DNA of 7,010 nt from Oscillospiraceae bacterium (lineage in GTDB: Bacteria; Bacillota; Clostridia; Oscillospirales; Acutalibacteraceae), in NCBI GenBank assembly GCA_031254555.1, contig JAIRUF010000045.1:1-7010 (forward strand), read 5' to 3'. The notes beneath the pieces are model-generated. The model had not been told where the DNA came from. It did no database searches and worked only from the letters and a program-made list of their open reading frames with translations. Made by a program: the position numbers and the translations under genes. Below are positions 6,981 to 7,010 of the stretch, piece after piece. Positions within the stretch are counted from its first letter, which is position 1, and every line of letters starts with the position of its first letter.

Positions 6981-7010
6981 ATGGATATGGATATTTTTGA
7001 CGACCTTTTT
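6981..7010 (+). CDS. Start of an unidentified gene, truncated by the window end
   Basis: Ten codons are visible, reading MDMDIFDDLF, preceded by a well-placed AAAGGGG and a 59-nt gap after the kinase. The short acidic and aromatic start gives no basis for a family assignment. The same orientation as the genes upstream allows cotranscription, but the longer gap and possible promoter suggest it may begin its own unit. The call rests on the ribosome binding site and the open frame to the window edge only. Confidence 0.5.
   Translation, partial: MDMDIFDDLF

Overview
The window is a compact, single-strand block of bacterial housekeeping genes. It looks like part of one long operon from a low-to-moderate GC anaerobic Firmicute, most likely class Clostridia. 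The reasons are the gene order recJ - rel - dtd - metallo-beta-lactamase hydrolase - hemZ, which is a familiar clostridial arrangement; the Firmicutes-type C-terminal extension on RecJ; the HemZ branch of the coproporphyrinogen dehydrogenase family; strong AGGAGG-like ribosome binding sites; and frequent ATA isoleucine codons in every gene. I cannot name a genus from the sequence alone.

Layout, all on the + strand: the 3' part of recJ (2-1234), a complete bifunctional (p)ppGpp synthetase/hydrolase gene (1237-3417), D-aminoacyl-tRNA deacylase dtd (3423-3878), a glyoxalase-II-like metallo-beta-lactamase-fold hydrolase (about 3866-4522), the radical-SAM gene hemZ (4513-5985), a P-loop uridine-kinase-like nucleoside kinase (5995-6921), and the first ten codons of another gene (6981 to the window end). 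Junctions from recJ to the kinase are +2, +5, -13, -10 and +9 nucleotides, so there is no room for internal promoters or terminators outside coding sequence. The only real intergenic space is the 59-nt AT-rich gap 6922-6980. It has no visible intrinsic terminator and may carry a weak promoter. No stretch over 300 bases lacks a gene.

Functionally the block mixes DNA repair (RecJ), the stringent response (Rel), translation quality control (DTD), thioester-type hydrolysis of unknown substrate (MBL protein), tetrapyrrole-type radical chemistry (HemZ) and nucleoside phosphorylation (kinase). The genes probably share a transcript rather than a single pathway.

I found no mobile element, CRISPR array, RNA gene or clearly novel system. 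The points most worth a second look are the start of the metallo-beta-lactamase gene, where an ATA codon sits exactly where spacing and homology would put ATG; the absence of apt between recJ and rel; and the short kinase following hemZ where hisS-aspS is often found.
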